A DNA stretch of 51,459 bases from Megasphaera sp. UBA1696 (GCA_002319965.1 DCJQ01000034.1:1-51459); one strand, 5' to 3'; numbered from the stretch's first letter, positions 8,593 through 17,583 are shown. Notes: generated from the letters alone by a model not told the origin. Translations and numbers: made by a program.

Positions 8593-10273
8593 AAAGGCTC
8601 CCTCCCGGTACTAAATCGCGGTATACCATGTGAATCTGTCCGTCTTCATCCATGCGGGAATTGACGTATTTCAGCCATTCGTCCTTCTGCTCCGGATAGT
8701 CGAGGTTTTCGGCAAAGGAATGCCACCGTGTTTCCTTGCGGGCCCGGAGGTGGGCAATGAGGACCTTGCAGACCGTCAATCGTTCTTTGAGTTCATAGAC
8801 GAAGAGCAGTTCATGGTAGTCACCGGCACCGACGCTGTCGGCTAAATCCATGAGCTGATCGATTTTTTCATCGGCCAGTGCCAGCTGGCGTTCATTGTAC
8901 TGATAATGACTGCCGATGCCGCCGGCGTAGGCATCCATGACTTTCTGCATGGCTTCTTCCAGTTCTTCAACCGTAAAGAAAGGTCGTTCTTCGCCGAGGA
9001 AGGCGTTGTATTCAGCCACCTTGTCAGCTAAGATTCGCCCTTCTTCGTCAGCCGTCAGGGCAAGGCCGTCGGACAGGGCCGTTTCAACGATGTGCTTAGC
9101 GGCGATTTCCCCTTCGACGAGGGCGCCGGTTACGTACTTCTGCGGGCAGCCGCCGGCGACGTCACCGGCAGCATAGAGGCCGTGAATCGTCGTCTGCCGA
9201 TGGGTATCGACCCAGTAGCCGCTGGCCGTATGGCCGCCGACGACGTAGGGTTCGGTCCCTTCGATTTCGACGTTCTGCTGACTCGGCCGTTTCCCCGATT
9301 CGATCCATTTCAAGGTCTGACTCGGAGCCATGTTGAGGTAGGCTTTTAAGAGAGCTTCATCTTCGTCAGCCGTCAAGCCTTCCGTCTTGAGGTAACAAGG
9401 ACCGTTACCATCAAGGCTTTCCCGGACCGTGCCGTAGAGTCGCTGGGACGTCGTCAGGCCGTATTTATCTTCATAGACTTCGCCCTTGGCGTTGATCTGC
9501 TTGGCACCGACGCCTTGGGCGATAGTCCCCGTCGGGGCAATCGTATCCTTGCAGCGCAGGGCGATGAAACGCATTTCAAAGGTCGTCATTTCCGCCCCGG
9601 CCCGAATGCCCATGGCGTAGCCGGCTCCCGTATTGAAGGGGCTGTACCACATCTTATGGCGGGAAAAGCCAGGGTTGTTGGGCCGGTAGAGGCCGGAAGC
9701 ACCGCCGGTCGCACAGAGGACGGCTTTGGCCCGGATTTCATAGGCCGTACCGGTCAGGATATCGAAGCCTAAGGCGCCGGCAATGCGATTGTCACGGACG
9801 ATGTAGTCGGTGATATTCAAGTGATTGATGACTTCCACGTCGTCCAATTTCTGTACGGCATCGGCTAAGATGGTCTTGATGTTTTCGCCGTTGATCTTGA
9901 TGTTGCGCGGGCCGCGGGTAACGTATTCCCCCTGTTCGTCCTTCAAGATGACCAGGCCCAGTTCTTCGAGCTTCTTCGTGACTTCACTGAGGCCTTCCGA
10001 CATGGTTAAGAGCAGGTCTTCGCGGACGATGCCGGCGGCGTCTTTCTTGGCGTAATCCACATAAAACTGCGGCGTATGGCCCTTGGTAATATAGGCATTC
10101 AAGGCGTTGACGCCGGCTGCCAGACAACCGCTGCGGCGTATGTCGGCCTTTTCGGCGATGACCACCGAGGCCTCTGACAGGCTCCGGAGGGTCAAGGCGG
10201 CGTAACAGCCTGCCGTTCCCCCGCCGATGATGAGGACATCGGTGTGGATGATTTTCTCCTTCTGAATCTGCAT
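8576..10273 (-). CDS. aprA: Adenylylsulfate reductase alpha subunit
   Basis: A 565-residue flavoprotein of the fumarate reductase/succinate dehydrogenase family. An FAD dinucleotide-binding motif IIGGGTAGCYAAL is near residue 17, with the RRSGCLAAGVNALN region after it and the FAD-closing motif GLYAAGDVAGG near residue 385. The presence of aprB, sulfate transport genes and cysDN identifies it as APS reductase (APS to sulfite and AMP) rather than fumarate reductase. It is smaller than dissimilatory AprA (over 600 residues). I chose the ATG at 10273 with AAGGAG 7 bases upstream; the longer frame adds 11 unsupported residues. Confidence 0.9.
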   Translation of the reverse strand: MQIQKEKIIHTDVLIIGGGTAGCYAALTLRSLSEASVVIAEKADIRRSGCLAAGVNALNAYITKGHTPQFYVDYAKKDAAGIVREDLLLTMSEGLSEVTKKLEELGLVILKDEQGEYVTRGPRNIKINGENIKTILADAVQKLDDVEVINHLNITDYIVRDNRIAGALGFDILTGTAYEIRAKAVLCATGGASGLYRPNNPGFSRHKMWYSPFNTGAGYAMGIRAGAEMTTFEMRFIALRCKDTIAPTGTIAQGVGAKQINAKGEVYEDKYGLTTSQRLYGTVRESLDGNGPCYLKTEGLTADEDEALLKAYLNMAPSQTLKWIESGKRPSQQNVEIEGTEPYVVGGHTASGYWVDTHRQTTIHGLYAAGDVAGGCPQKYVTGALVEGEIAAKHIVETALSDGLALTADEEGRILADKVAEYNAFLGEERPFFTVEELEEAMQKVMDAYAGGIGSHYQYNERQLALADEKIDQLMDLADSVGAGDYHELLFVYELKERLTVCKVLIAHLRARKETRWHSFAENLDYPEQKDEWLKYVNSRMDEDGQIHMVYRDLVPGGSLYEHSH

Positions 10274-10289
10274 GGCAATACTCCTTCGT

Positions 10290-11351
10290 TTAAATATAGA
10301 ATACATCAGAGCCCATCATGGCGCTGTTTTCTCGTAAATAGGTCTTATCCCCGTCGAGGACGTGAAGGCGGTAAATGAGGACCTTCACCGCCTCGCCGAC
10401 AGAAAGGGGCGGTGCGTCAAAGGCATATTCCCCGTGAATGAGACAGTCTTTAACGCGCAGGGTCACATCGAGGCGGCTGCCGCGGAAGACGACGGCTTCG
10501 ACGATCCCGTCTTCGGCCGCACTGGCGTAGCGCTTCATCGTCCCCTGTTTATAGATTTTGAGGAATTCCGGTCGGATAATGGCCCTTTTCGGACCGTCGA
10601 TGTCGGCAAAACCCGTGAGGACACTGCAATTTTCGATGACGACGGGCGTCCCAATGAATTCGGCCACAAAGGGCGTCTTGGGCTTGCTGTATATGTCAAG
10701 GGGCGTTCCGACCTGTTCGATGCGGCCGTGGTTGGTGATGATGATTTCATCGGCGACTTCCACGGCTTCATCTTGGTCGTGGGTGACGAAGATGCTGGTA
10801 ATACCGACGCGGTGAATCGTCTCTTTCAGCCAATTTCGCAGCTCTTGGCGCACCTTGGCATCGATGGCCGCAAAGGGTTCATCGAGGAGCAGGACCTGGG
10901 GATGAGGCGCCAGGGCCCGGGCAAAGGCGACGCGTTGGCGCTGGCCGCCGGAAAGCTGATTGGGATAGCGGCCTTCCATGCCGGACAAGCCGACGAGGTC
11001 GATCATCTCCAGGACCCGCTCGCGAATATCTGCCTTTTTCATCCCCTGGATGGTAAGGCCGAAGGCGACGTTGTCAAAGACCGTCATATAGCGGAACAAG
11101 GCGTAGTTTTGGAACACGAAGCCGATGCCCCGCTTGGCAGCCGGAATGTCATTGACCCGTTTGCCGTCGATGACGATGTCGCCGCTGTTGGGATTTTCAA
11201 GGCCGGCCAGCATGCGCAGAATCGTCGTCTTGCCGCTGCCGCTAGGCCCCAGGAGGGCGACCAGTTTGCCCTTGTCGACGCCAAAGGAAACGTCCCGCGA
11301 GGCGTGGAAAGAGCCGTAGTTTTTTTCGATATGCTTCATCTCGACGTACAT
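10290..11351 (-). CDS. cysA: Sulfate/thiosulfate ABC transporter ATP-binding protein
   Basis: A 353-residue ABC ATPase that energises sulfate uptake. Walker A GPSGSGKTT near residue 35, the signature LSGGQRQRVA, Walker B VLLLDEPFAA and the switch histidine in FVTHDQDEA are all present, followed by a C-terminal regulatory domain with the usual TOBE-like length. AGGAGG lies 5 bases before the ATG. It sits between the permease genes and aprA. Confidence 0.93.
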   Translation of the reverse strand: MYVEMKHIEKNYGSFHASRDVSFGVDKGKLVALLGPSGSGKTTILRMLAGLENPNSGDIVIDGKRVNDIPAAKRGIGFVFQNYALFRYMTVFDNVAFGLTIQGMKKADIRERVLEMIDLVGLSGMEGRYPNQLSGGQRQRVAFARALAPHPQVLLLDEPFAAIDAKVRQELRNWLKETIHRVGITSIFVTHDQDEAVEVADEIIITNHGRIEQVGTPLDIYSKPKTPFVAEFIGTPVVIENCSVLTGFADIDGPKRAIIRPEFLKIYKQGTMKRYASAAEDGIVEAVVFRGSRLDVTLRVKDCLIHGEYAFDAPPLSVGEAVKVLIYRLHVLDGDKTYLRENSAMMGSDVFYI

Positions 11352-11362
11352 GACATCACCTC

Positions 11363-12193
11363 CTAAGATGGCTTGTGGAGCTTAGCTTCAAAAAATACCC
11401 GCAGCAAGAGGACACCGACCGCTAAGAGTACGAGCAGGGACGACACGGCAAAGGCTGCCGTAATGGCATCGGTCGACCCCGATTGGTAGAGGGCGTCGAT
11501 TTCAAGGGGCAAGGTAAAGGTTTCACCCCGCAGTTTCGACATGGCGCTGACGGCACCGAATTCGCCGAGGGCCCGGGCTGTACAGAGGACGATACCGTAT
11601 AATAAGGCCCATTTGATCTGCGGCAGGGTAATGCGGAAAAATATCGTCCTGCCCTTGGCCCCCATGAGGGCGGCCGCTTCTTCTTCATCGCGGCCCTGGG
11701 TATGGAGGACCGGGATGACCTCCCGGAAGACGAAGGGAAAGGTGACGAAAATCGTCGCCAAGATGACGCCGGGAACGGCGAAGACGATTTGAATATCCGT
11801 CCCCAAGTAATCGTTCAGGACTTCGATCCACTGACCGATCCAGCCCATGCGGCCGAAGGTCATGATGAAGGCCAGGCCGGCAATGACCGGCGAAACGGAA
11901 AAGGGAATATCGATGAGGGTCGTCAACAAGTGTTTGCCCCGGAAATCGAATTTTGAAATGGCCCAAGCGGCACAGAGTCCGAAGACGGTGTTGACGGCGA
12001 CGGCGATGACCGTGGCGATCAAGGTCAGGCGCAGGGCTGACAAAACGTAAGGTGTCGTCAACGCTTTGACGTAAAAGTCCCATCCTTCAGCCAGCGAATT
12101 GATTAGGACCGAAATGAGGGGCACGATGAGCATGACGACGACGAAGACGACGCTGATGCTCACTAAGAGTATTTTTGTCTTGCTGTGCTTCAT
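11363..12193 (-). CDS. cysW: Sulfate ABC transporter permease
   Basis: A 276-residue inner-membrane permease with about six hydrophobic helices and the binding-protein-dependent-transport loop (EEEAAALMGAKGRTIFFRI) that docks onto the ATPase. It pairs with CysT to form the sulfate channel. The start has a strong GAGGAGGGGG ribosome binding site. Confidence 0.92.
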   Translation of the reverse strand: MKHSKTKILLVSISVVFVVVMLIVPLISVLINSLAEGWDFYVKALTTPYVLSALRLTLIATVIAVAVNTVFGLCAAWAISKFDFRGKHLLTTLIDIPFSVSPVIAGLAFIMTFGRMGWIGQWIEVLNDYLGTDIQIVFAVPGVILATIFVTFPFVFREVIPVLHTQGRDEEEAAALMGAKGRTIFFRITLPQIKWALLYGIVLCTARALGEFGAVSAMSKLRGETFTLPLEIDALYQSGSTDAITAAFAVSSLLVLLAVGVLLLRVFFEAKLHKPS

Positions 12194-12205
12194 GATCCCC
12201 CTCCT

Positions 12206-13051
12206 CTATTGAACGCGCCGGGCCTGCCAGAGCTGAATCATATTGATGGAAAACAGCATGACAAAGGCGATGATGAGCATGACTAAGGCGATGGCCGTAG
12301 CGCTGGCATAGTCGACGTAATTGAGCTTCTGCATGATGACGTAAGAGACGACCTGGGTATGGTTCTTAGCACTGTTGCCGGAAATATAGATGACACTGCC
12401 GTATTCGCCAAGGCCCCGGGCAAAGGCCAGGCCGAAACCGGTCAAGAGAGCCGGCCGCAGCTCGGGAAAGATGATGCGCCGGAAGATGGTAAACTTCGAT
12501 GCGCCGAGCATACTCCCCGCCTCTTCATACGTCGGATCTAAGTTTTCCAGAACCGGCTGAATGGAGCGGACGACGAAGGGAATGCCGACGAAGACCAAGG
12601 CGATGATAAGGCCGATATGGGTGTAGGCAATGGGAATGCCGTAGCCGGCAAAGAAGCTGCCGAAGAAGCCCGTATCGGAATAGAGCTTAGAAAGGGTAAT
12701 GCCGGCCACGGCCGTCGGCAAGGCAAAAGGCAGTTCGATGACGCCGTTCAAGAGGGTCTTGCCGCGAAAGTCATAGCGAACGAGGACCCAGGCCAGGATA
12801 AAACCGAAGACCGAATTAATCAGGGCCGCTAAGAAAGAACTTCCAAGGGTCGTAATAAACGCGTTGCGAATGGCACTGTTGGTGATGAGCTTGGCGTAGT
12901 CATTGGCCGTCAGCTGAAAAGCGTGGCCTAAAATCGACAGCAGCGGAATGAGGATCAATAAGGACAGCATGGCCAGGGTCACCCCCAAGGTCAGACCGAA
13001 GCCGGGAATAATTCGGTTTCGCCCGCCCGCCGGGTTTGAAAATGGATTCAT
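12206..13051 (-). CDS. cysT: Sulfate ABC transporter permease
   Basis: A 281-residue permease with the EEAGSMLGASKFTIFRRI coupling loop near residue 165 and the six-helix layout of CysT/CysU. I place the start at 13051, since AAGGAGGG would be abutting the alternative ATG two codons upstream. It is the first permease after the binding protein in the operon. Confidence 0.9.
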   Translation of the reverse strand: MNPFSNPAGGRNRIIPGFGLTLGVTLAMLSLLILIPLLSILGHAFQLTANDYAKLITNSAIRNAFITTLGSSFLAALINSVFGFILAWVLVRYDFRGKTLLNGVIELPFALPTAVAGITLSKLYSDTGFFGSFFAGYGIPIAYTHIGLIIALVFVGIPFVVRSIQPVLENLDPTYEEAGSMLGASKFTIFRRIIFPELRPALLTGFGLAFARGLGEYGSVIYISGNSAKNHTQVVSYVIMQKLNYVDYASATAIALVMLIIAFVMLFSINMIQLWQARRVQ

Positions 13052-13063
13052 CTGCATCCCTCC

Positions 13064-14101
13064 TTATTGACTGCCGTCGACATCGGCCATGATTTTATCA
13101 AACAAGGCGTCGTCATCGAAGAATTTGACATAGGCTGCATCCCAGCCGCCAAAGTCGCTGATGCGCGTCAGCTTGACATTAAGGTCAAATCGGTCCGCGT
13201 AGCGCCGGAGAATGTCCGGATTGGACGGCCGGAAATCATTTTTGGCGGCCAATTCCTGGCCTTCGTCAGAGTACAAATAGCGCAGGTACTCCTCAGCCGC
13301 CTGTTCATGGCCTTTGCGGCGGGCCAGGCGGTCGACGACAGCCACACTGGGCTGAGCCAAGATGCTGACACTGGGTACGACGACTTCATAGCGGCCGGGA
13401 TATTCGCGCATCGTATAGAGCGCTTCGTTCTCCCAGGCGACGAGGACGTCCCCCTGCCCGTTTTCGACGAAGGTCGTCGTCGAGCCCCGGGCACCGGCGT
13501 CCATAACAGTGACATGGCGGTAGAGGTCGGTCATGAAGGCCCGGGTCTTGATTTCATTCCCCCCGAAATGATCAAGGCCCCAGCTCCAAGCGGCCAAAAA
13601 GTTCCAACAAGCACCGCCGCTGCTCTTGGGATCCGGCGTAATGACACTGACGCCCGATTTTGTCAAATCGTTCCAGTCGCGTATCCCTTTGGGATTCCCC
13701 TTGCGAACCAGAAAGACGATGGTCGACGTGTACGGTGCCGAGTCATCGGGCAGTTCCTGTTCCCAACCGGCGTCGATGAGGCCGGCTCGTTCCAGGCGCT
13801 CGACATCGTAGGACAAGGCCAAAGTCACGACGTCAGCCCGACTGCCTTCGATGACCGACCGGGCCTGGCTGCCTGAACCGCCGTGAGACTGGACGATGCG
13901 GATATCCTTCCCGGTCTGCCCTTTATAATGCTTCTGAAAGGCTTCATTATATTCTTTATATAACTCACGCGTTGGATCATACGAGACGTTTGTTAAGGTA
14001 AGCGTGTCCTCATCAGTCCCACGACCGCAGCCGGCCAAGAGACCGGCCGCCGTGAGGACTGCCGTGACAGTCAGTACCGCTATGATTTTTTTGTGCTTCA
14101 T
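13064..14101 (-). CDS. sbp: Sulfate-binding lipoprotein of the ABC transporter
   Basis: A 345-residue periplasmic binding protein. The N terminus is a lipoprotein signal (hydrophobic stretch, then LLAGC), so it is membrane-anchored. SHGGSGSQARSVIEG, GVSVITPDPKSSGGACWNFLAAW and TTTFVENGQGDVLVAWENEA are typical of the sulfate/thiosulfate-binding family. The neighbouring cysTWA genes confirm the role. Sbp versus CysP (sulfate versus thiosulfate preference) cannot be settled from sequence. Confidence 0.92.
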   Translation of the reverse strand: MKHKKIIAVLTVTAVLTAAGLLAGCGRGTDEDTLTLTNVSYDPTRELYKEYNEAFQKHYKGQTGKDIRIVQSHGGSGSQARSVIEGSRADVVTLALSYDVERLERAGLIDAGWEQELPDDSAPYTSTIVFLVRKGNPKGIRDWNDLTKSGVSVITPDPKSSGGACWNFLAAWSWGLDHFGGNEIKTRAFMTDLYRHVTVMDAGARGSTTTFVENGQGDVLVAWENEALYTMREYPGRYEVVVPSVSILAQPSVAVVDRLARRKGHEQAAEEYLRYLYSDEGQELAAKNDFRPSNPDILRRYADRFDLNVKLTRISDFGGWDAAYVKFFDDDALFDKIMADVDGSQ

Positions 14102-14133
14102 ATCTTTTCCCCCTCGATACCGACTGCTGGGCC

Positions 14134-15072
14134 TTACAGGCCTTCTTCAAATAAAGACGTGGATAAATAGCGTTCGCCGCCGTCCGGCAAGAGGACGACG
14201 AGGGTCTTGCCCTCGTTTTCCGGCCGCTTGGCGACGGTTAGGGCCGCCTGTAAGGATGCCCCTGACGAGATGCCGACTAAAAGGCCGTCGGTCTTGGCCA
14301 CTTCCCGAGCCCGTTCATAGGCAGCTTCGTTCGATACGTCGATCACATCATCTACGAGTGACATATCGAGGACGCTGGGAATGAAGCCGGCGCCAATCCC
14401 CTGAATGGCGTGGGGCCCGGGCTTTCCGCCGCGAAGGACGGCCGAGTCTTTCGGCTCGACGGCGACGATCTGCACGTCCCGGTTATGGCTTTTTAACCCC
14501 TCAGCCGTACCGGTAATGGTGCCGCCCGTCCCGACGGACGAAATGAAGATGTCGACTACGCCGTCCGTATCGCGCCAGATTTCTTCGGCCGTCGTCGTCC
14601 GGTGGATGGCCGGATTGGCCGGATTGTCGAACTGCTGCGGAATGAAGGCGTTGCCGTAAGACTTTCGCAGTTCTTCGGCCTTGCCGATGCTGCCGCGCAT
14701 CCCCTCGATGCCCGGTGTCAGCACGACTTCAGCCCCCAATGCCTTGACAATTTTCTGCCTTTCCAGGCTCATCGTGTCCGGCATGGTCAAAATGAGGTGC
14801 AGCCCTTTTACGGCGGCGGCCATGGCTAGGCCGATGCCGGTATTGCCGCTCGTCGGCTCGATGATGACCGTATCCTTATCGATCTTGCCGTCTTGTATCC
14901 CGGCTTCGATCATGGCCACAGCCACTCGATCCTTGACGCTGCCCAAGGGATTGAAGTATTCAAGCTTGGCCAGGACCCGGCCTTTGATGCCGTGCACCGC
15001 CTGCCAGTGAGTCAGCTCCAAGAGCGGCGTATGGCCGACGAGGTCGGTCACGTGTTTTGCGATATGCTCCAT
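14134..15072 (-). CDS. cysK: Cysteine synthase (O-acetylserine sulfhydrylase)
   Basis: A 312-residue PLP enzyme that makes cysteine from O-acetylserine and sulfide. The PLP lysine is in NPLGSVKDRVA near residue 40, the substrate loop is EPTSGNTGIGLA, and the phosphate-binding loop is GTGGTITGT. I chose the ATG at 15072, preceded by GGAGGGATCTT; the open frame continues upstream into the riboswitch terminator and is not coding there. It is the first gene of the nine-gene operon, directly behind the SAM-I riboswitch. Confidence 0.95.
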   Translation of the reverse strand: MEHIAKHVTDLVGHTPLLELTHWQAVHGIKGRVLAKLEYFNPLGSVKDRVAVAMIEAGIQDGKIDKDTVIIEPTSGNTGIGLAMAAAVKGLHLILTMPDTMSLERQKIVKALGAEVVLTPGIEGMRGSIGKAEELRKSYGNAFIPQQFDNPANPAIHRTTTAEEIWRDTDGVVDIFISSVGTGGTITGTAEGLKSHNRDVQIVAVEPKDSAVLRGGKPGPHAIQGIGAGFIPSVLDMSLVDDVIDVSNEAAYERAREVAKTDGLLVGISSGASLQAALTVAKRPENEGKTLVVLLPDGGERYLSTSLFEEGL

Positions 15073-15092
15073 AAGATCCCTCCATGTTGACA

Positions 15093-15127
15093 AAAGAAAA
15101 GCGCCACCTGTACTAAGCAGATGGCGC
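15093..15127 (-). terminator. Regulated terminator of the SAM-I riboswitch
   Basis: Minus-strand hairpin GCGCCATCTG ... CAGGTGGCGC followed by TTTTCTTTT, ending about 20 bases before the cysK start. Its 5' arm (CATCTGC) can instead pair with the GCAGATG that closes the aptamer, the standard anti-terminator arrangement of S-box leaders. Confidence 0.88.
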
Positions 15128-15247
15128 AAGAAATAAACGTATGCCCATGACTTCATCTGCCAGGTAAAATCCTGCTGGAATTGGCACCTTACATGCGTAG
15201 GTTGCCGCAGCGTCGTCGGGCCAGTCCCTCGGCTGCTCTGGATGAAT
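15128..15247 (-). promoter_or_regulatory. SAM-I (S-box) riboswitch aptamer
   Basis: The minus strand carries the S-box core: CCAGAG near the 5' side, GAGGGACTGGCCC, CGGCAACC, AAGGTGCCAATTCC and CAG. The P1 stem is closed by TTCATC (15241-15246 side) and GATGAA (15151-15157 side). High S-adenosylmethionine should favour the terminator downstream and switch the operon off. It controls cysK and, by continuity of the gene string, the whole sulfate assimilation operon to cysN. Confidence 0.93.
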
Positions 15248-15291
15248 AGGTTCGTATTGTATTGTCCTATGATAGATGGCTGTACAATACG

Positions 15292-15319
15292 ATTATATCG
15301 TACAACACATGATGGTCAA
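15292..15319 (-). promoter_or_regulatory. Promoter of the sulfate assimilation operon
   Basis: Minus-strand TTGACC (15314-15319), 16-base spacer, TATAAT (15292-15297), placing transcription start a few tens of bases before the aptamer. The -10 sits inside the inverted repeat TACGAT-ATA-ATCGTA, and TTGTAC occurs on both sides, so a repressor site overlapping the promoter is possible. Confidence 0.7.
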
Positions 15320-15494
15320 ATTTTTTAAGTACCCCATAATGACATACCTCATTCTTATACAATGTATACAACAACGATTCGCTTGAAACGTTACTGGAAT
15401 TGTACACTTTGTAAGGCTTCTTGTCAAGGTATTTTATGAAAAAAATGAAGAAAAAAATTAAAATTACGTATAAAAAGGGCCTCATCAGCCTTCA
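15320..15494. other. AT-rich intergenic stretch, no gene seen
   Basis: This region between the sulfate operon promoter and the end of the acetyltransferase gene is AT-rich and low in complexity. A weak AAGG/CCTT hairpin followed by TTTTTAT near 15470-15490 could end the acetyltransferase transcript. The open frame across it encodes only a hydrophobic, lysine-rich run without a ribosome binding site, and I do not call it. Confidence 0.5.
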
Positions 15495-15980
15495 TTAAAA
15501 AGTAAGGCGCATTTGATACCAAACGGCTCCGCCATGTTCTGACGTACTGAGGCCTTCATTTTCAAAGCCAAATTTAGCATAATAATGCAAGAGTTTTTCC
15601 TTACAAGTCAGGACCAGTCCCTGGCGGCCTTCTTTGCGGGCGTCATCGATGGCTTTCGTGAGGAGTAATCCGGCATATCCGCGCTTCCGATAACTCGAAA
15701 GTGTATTGACGCCGAATATCATCTGCCAGGCGCCCTTTTCATCGTGGAACGACGCATCGCCATAGAGATCATCCGTCAAATCGCGTGTATCCGTAACCAT
15801 ACCGTCGACGAAAGAAATAAGGGTCCCGTCGTCGCCAAAGAGCAGCCAAAAATGACGACCAAAGTAGGAAATGCGGTCACGCAGCCGTTCTTCCGATGCG
15901 GCCTCGGCCGCCGGAAAACAAGCGGCTTCTACGGCAGCAACCGCCTTAAGATCGTCGAGAGTTGCCGTTCTGATATTCAT
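15495..15980 (-). CDS. GNAT family N-acetyltransferase
   Basis: A 161-residue acetyl-CoA-dependent acetyltransferase. The acetyl-CoA loop RKRGYAG is near residue 105, followed by a helix and the LLHYYAKFGFE motif typical of GNAT proteins. Length and motif order resemble the aralkylamine N-acetyltransferase-like branch; the substrate is unknown. I chose the ATG at 15980 (AAGGAG 10 bases upstream) over a start 16 codons earlier. It is a single gene with its own promoter (TAGCTT, 17 bases, TATAAT at 16050-16078). Confidence 0.85.
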   Translation of the reverse strand: MNIRTATLDDLKAVAAVEAACFPAAEAASEERLRDRISYFGRHFWLLFGDDGTLISFVDGMVTDTRDLTDDLYGDASFHDEKGAWQMIFGVNTLSSYRKRGYAGLLLTKAIDDARKEGRQGLVLTCKEKLLHYYAKFGFENEGLSTSEHGGAVWYQMRLTF

Positions 15981-16049
15981 ACCATCGCTCCTTCCGTCAC
16001 GGCCCGCCTGCCTCCTGCAGTCGGACACGATGAAACGTATATTTTAACT

Positions 16050-16078
16050 ATTATATCGTAAACGCCGGAAAAAAGCTA
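16050..16078 (-). promoter_or_regulatory. Likely promoter of the acetyltransferase gene
   Basis: Minus-strand TAGCTT (16073-16078) and TATAAT (16050-16055) with a 17-base spacer. The -10 is embedded in TACGATATAAT, the same 11 bases found at the sulfate operon promoter. Nothing else stands out in the 16079-16183 part of this gap. Confidence 0.5.
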
Positions 16079-16183
16079 CTAAGAAACCTCCCGGAGAAAG
16101 ACTATAAAAGGGAACTTTCAACGAAGATAGGGCTTCATGGCTCTGTTTTTCAACGGCAGTAAAACAAAAATTACGACTGTCGC

Positions 16184-16213
16184 AAAAAAAACCGGGGGAC
16201 TTACCCCCGGTTT
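16184..16213 (-). terminator. Terminator after the methionine gamma-lyase-like gene
   Basis: Minus-strand perfect stem ACCGGGGG/CCCCCGGT with a 5-base loop followed by eight T, about 75 bases after the stop codon at 16288. It ends the M20-permease-lyase transcript. Confidence 0.88.
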
Positions 16214-16287
16214 CAGCTACTTTCTATTTAGTATTGTTTTGGTACCTTAGAGACAAACATGGATTTTATTATATCGGTTTAACCTGA

Positions 16288-17484
16288 TTAAATCAAAGCC
16301 AGTGCTTGATCGAGATCGGCAATCAAATCTTCTATATCTTCAATACCGATAGAAAGTCGAACCTGCCCATCAAAAATTTTAGCAGCATGGCGTTCTTCTG
16401 AGGTCATGTCAAAGTGACTCATGGTAGGGCTGTGTTGGATGAGAGAATCTACGTTACCGAGACTCGTTGCCAGACTGAATACTTTAACGTTGTTCATAAC
16501 CGTCCGCACGGCATCCTCACCGCCTTTAATATCAACACTCATCATACCGCCGAATCCATTGTGCATCTGTTTTTTGGCAATTTCATGAGTCGTATGGCTG
16601 GGCAGACCCGGATAGTAAACATGTTCAATCTTAGGGTGTTTTTCCAGCCACTGAGCAACTTTCATCGCGTTAGAGCAATGGCGTTCCATGCGAATTCCCA
16701 AGGTCTTCATTCCCTGCATGAGAAGCCAGGCTGCAAAAGGATCAAGAACGGCACCAAAGCACTGTAAGTACGGCATGCGGCATTTATCGATGCGTTCCTT
16801 CGGACCAGCAATAACACCAGCTGTTACAGTTCCATGCCCATTTAAATATTTCGTCGCACTGTGTACGACCATATCGGCACCAAGATCAATGGGATTTTGT
16901 AAGTATGGCGAAGCAAAAGTACCATCGACAATAAGGGTAATTCCCTTATGAGCATGGACACAATCCGCAATGGCACGGATGTCACTGATTTTTAAAGTCG
17001 GATTCGCCGGCGTTTCGACATAGACCAAGGTCGTATTCGGACGGATAGCTTTTTCCACTTCTTCAACCTTCGTCGTATCCACTCGCGTATATTCAACGCC
17101 CATATGCGTGAGGATGTGCGTAAAAAGTGTATAGGTGCAGCCATATATGACATCACCAAAGACGATGTGATCTCCTGCTTTTATGACGCTCATAACCGCC
17201 GTAGATATAGCGCCTAAACCACTGGCCAGAGCCAGACCAGCTTCGGTATGTTCCAAGCTGGCAATCTTTTTTTCCAATTCATCACAGTTTGGACTGCCAA
17301 AACGGGAGTACACAAAGCCCTTATCAACATGCTGATTAAGATATACGGCCGAATCGAAATCGTCGAGAATATACGTACTCGTCTGGTAAATTGGACTGAC
17401 ATGTGCGCGGGCAACCGGTTTATAATCACCGGAAAGAGCAGCGTGCATTTGATGTTTGTGCAGTAAATCTGTATTAATTCCCAT
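16288..17484 (-). CDS. Methionine gamma-lyase-like PLP enzyme
   Basis: A 398-residue PLP enzyme of the cystathionine/methionine metabolism family. YSRFGSPN holds the PLP-phosphate-binding Tyr and Arg, and the Schiff-base lysine is in HSATKYLNGHG near residue 205. The residue pattern VIYGCTYTLF carries the cysteine that is characteristic of methionine gamma-lyases (Cys116 in the Pseudomonas putida enzyme), which argues for methionine breakdown to methanethiol, ammonia and 2-oxobutyrate rather than cystathionine synthesis; cystathionine gamma-lyase activity remains possible. It is the last gene of a locus with an M20 hydrolase and a permease. A strong AGGAGG precedes the ATG. Confidence 0.85.
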   Translation of the reverse strand: MGINTDLLHKHQMHAALSGDYKPVARAHVSPIYQTSTYILDDFDSAVYLNQHVDKGFVYSRFGSPNCDELEKKIASLEHTEAGLALASGLGAISTAVMSVIKAGDHIVFGDVIYGCTYTLFTHILTHMGVEYTRVDTTKVEEVEKAIRPNTTLVYVETPANPTLKISDIRAIADCVHAHKGITLIVDGTFASPYLQNPIDLGADMVVHSATKYLNGHGTVTAGVIAGPKERIDKCRMPYLQCFGAVLDPFAAWLLMQGMKTLGIRMERHCSNAMKVAQWLEKHPKIEHVYYPGLPSHTTHEIAKKQMHNGFGGMMSVDIKGGEDAVRTVMNNVKVFSLATSLGNVDSLIQHSPTMSHFDMTSEERHAAKIFDGQVRLSIGIEDIEDLIADLDQALALI

Positions 17485-17583
17485 AATAAATTCCTCCTAT
17501 TTATAAAAAACTGAATAATTAATTTATATTATGATTTTATGTTAATAAGTAATCCCCCCCCTTTCTGAATCCTTGTATATGGC

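Noticed and set aside
10362..11366. A 334-codon plus-strand open frame
   Set aside because: Antisense shadow of cysA; low-complexity Asp/Gly/Val-rich product.
15073..15156. N-terminal extension of cysK
   Set aside because: The extra 28 codons run through the riboswitch terminator; the ATG at 15072 has a proper ribosome binding site.
15267..15485. 72-codon minus-strand frame with a hydrophobic N terminus
   Set aside because: AT-rich stretch upstream of the sulfate operon promoter, with no ribosome binding site or domain.
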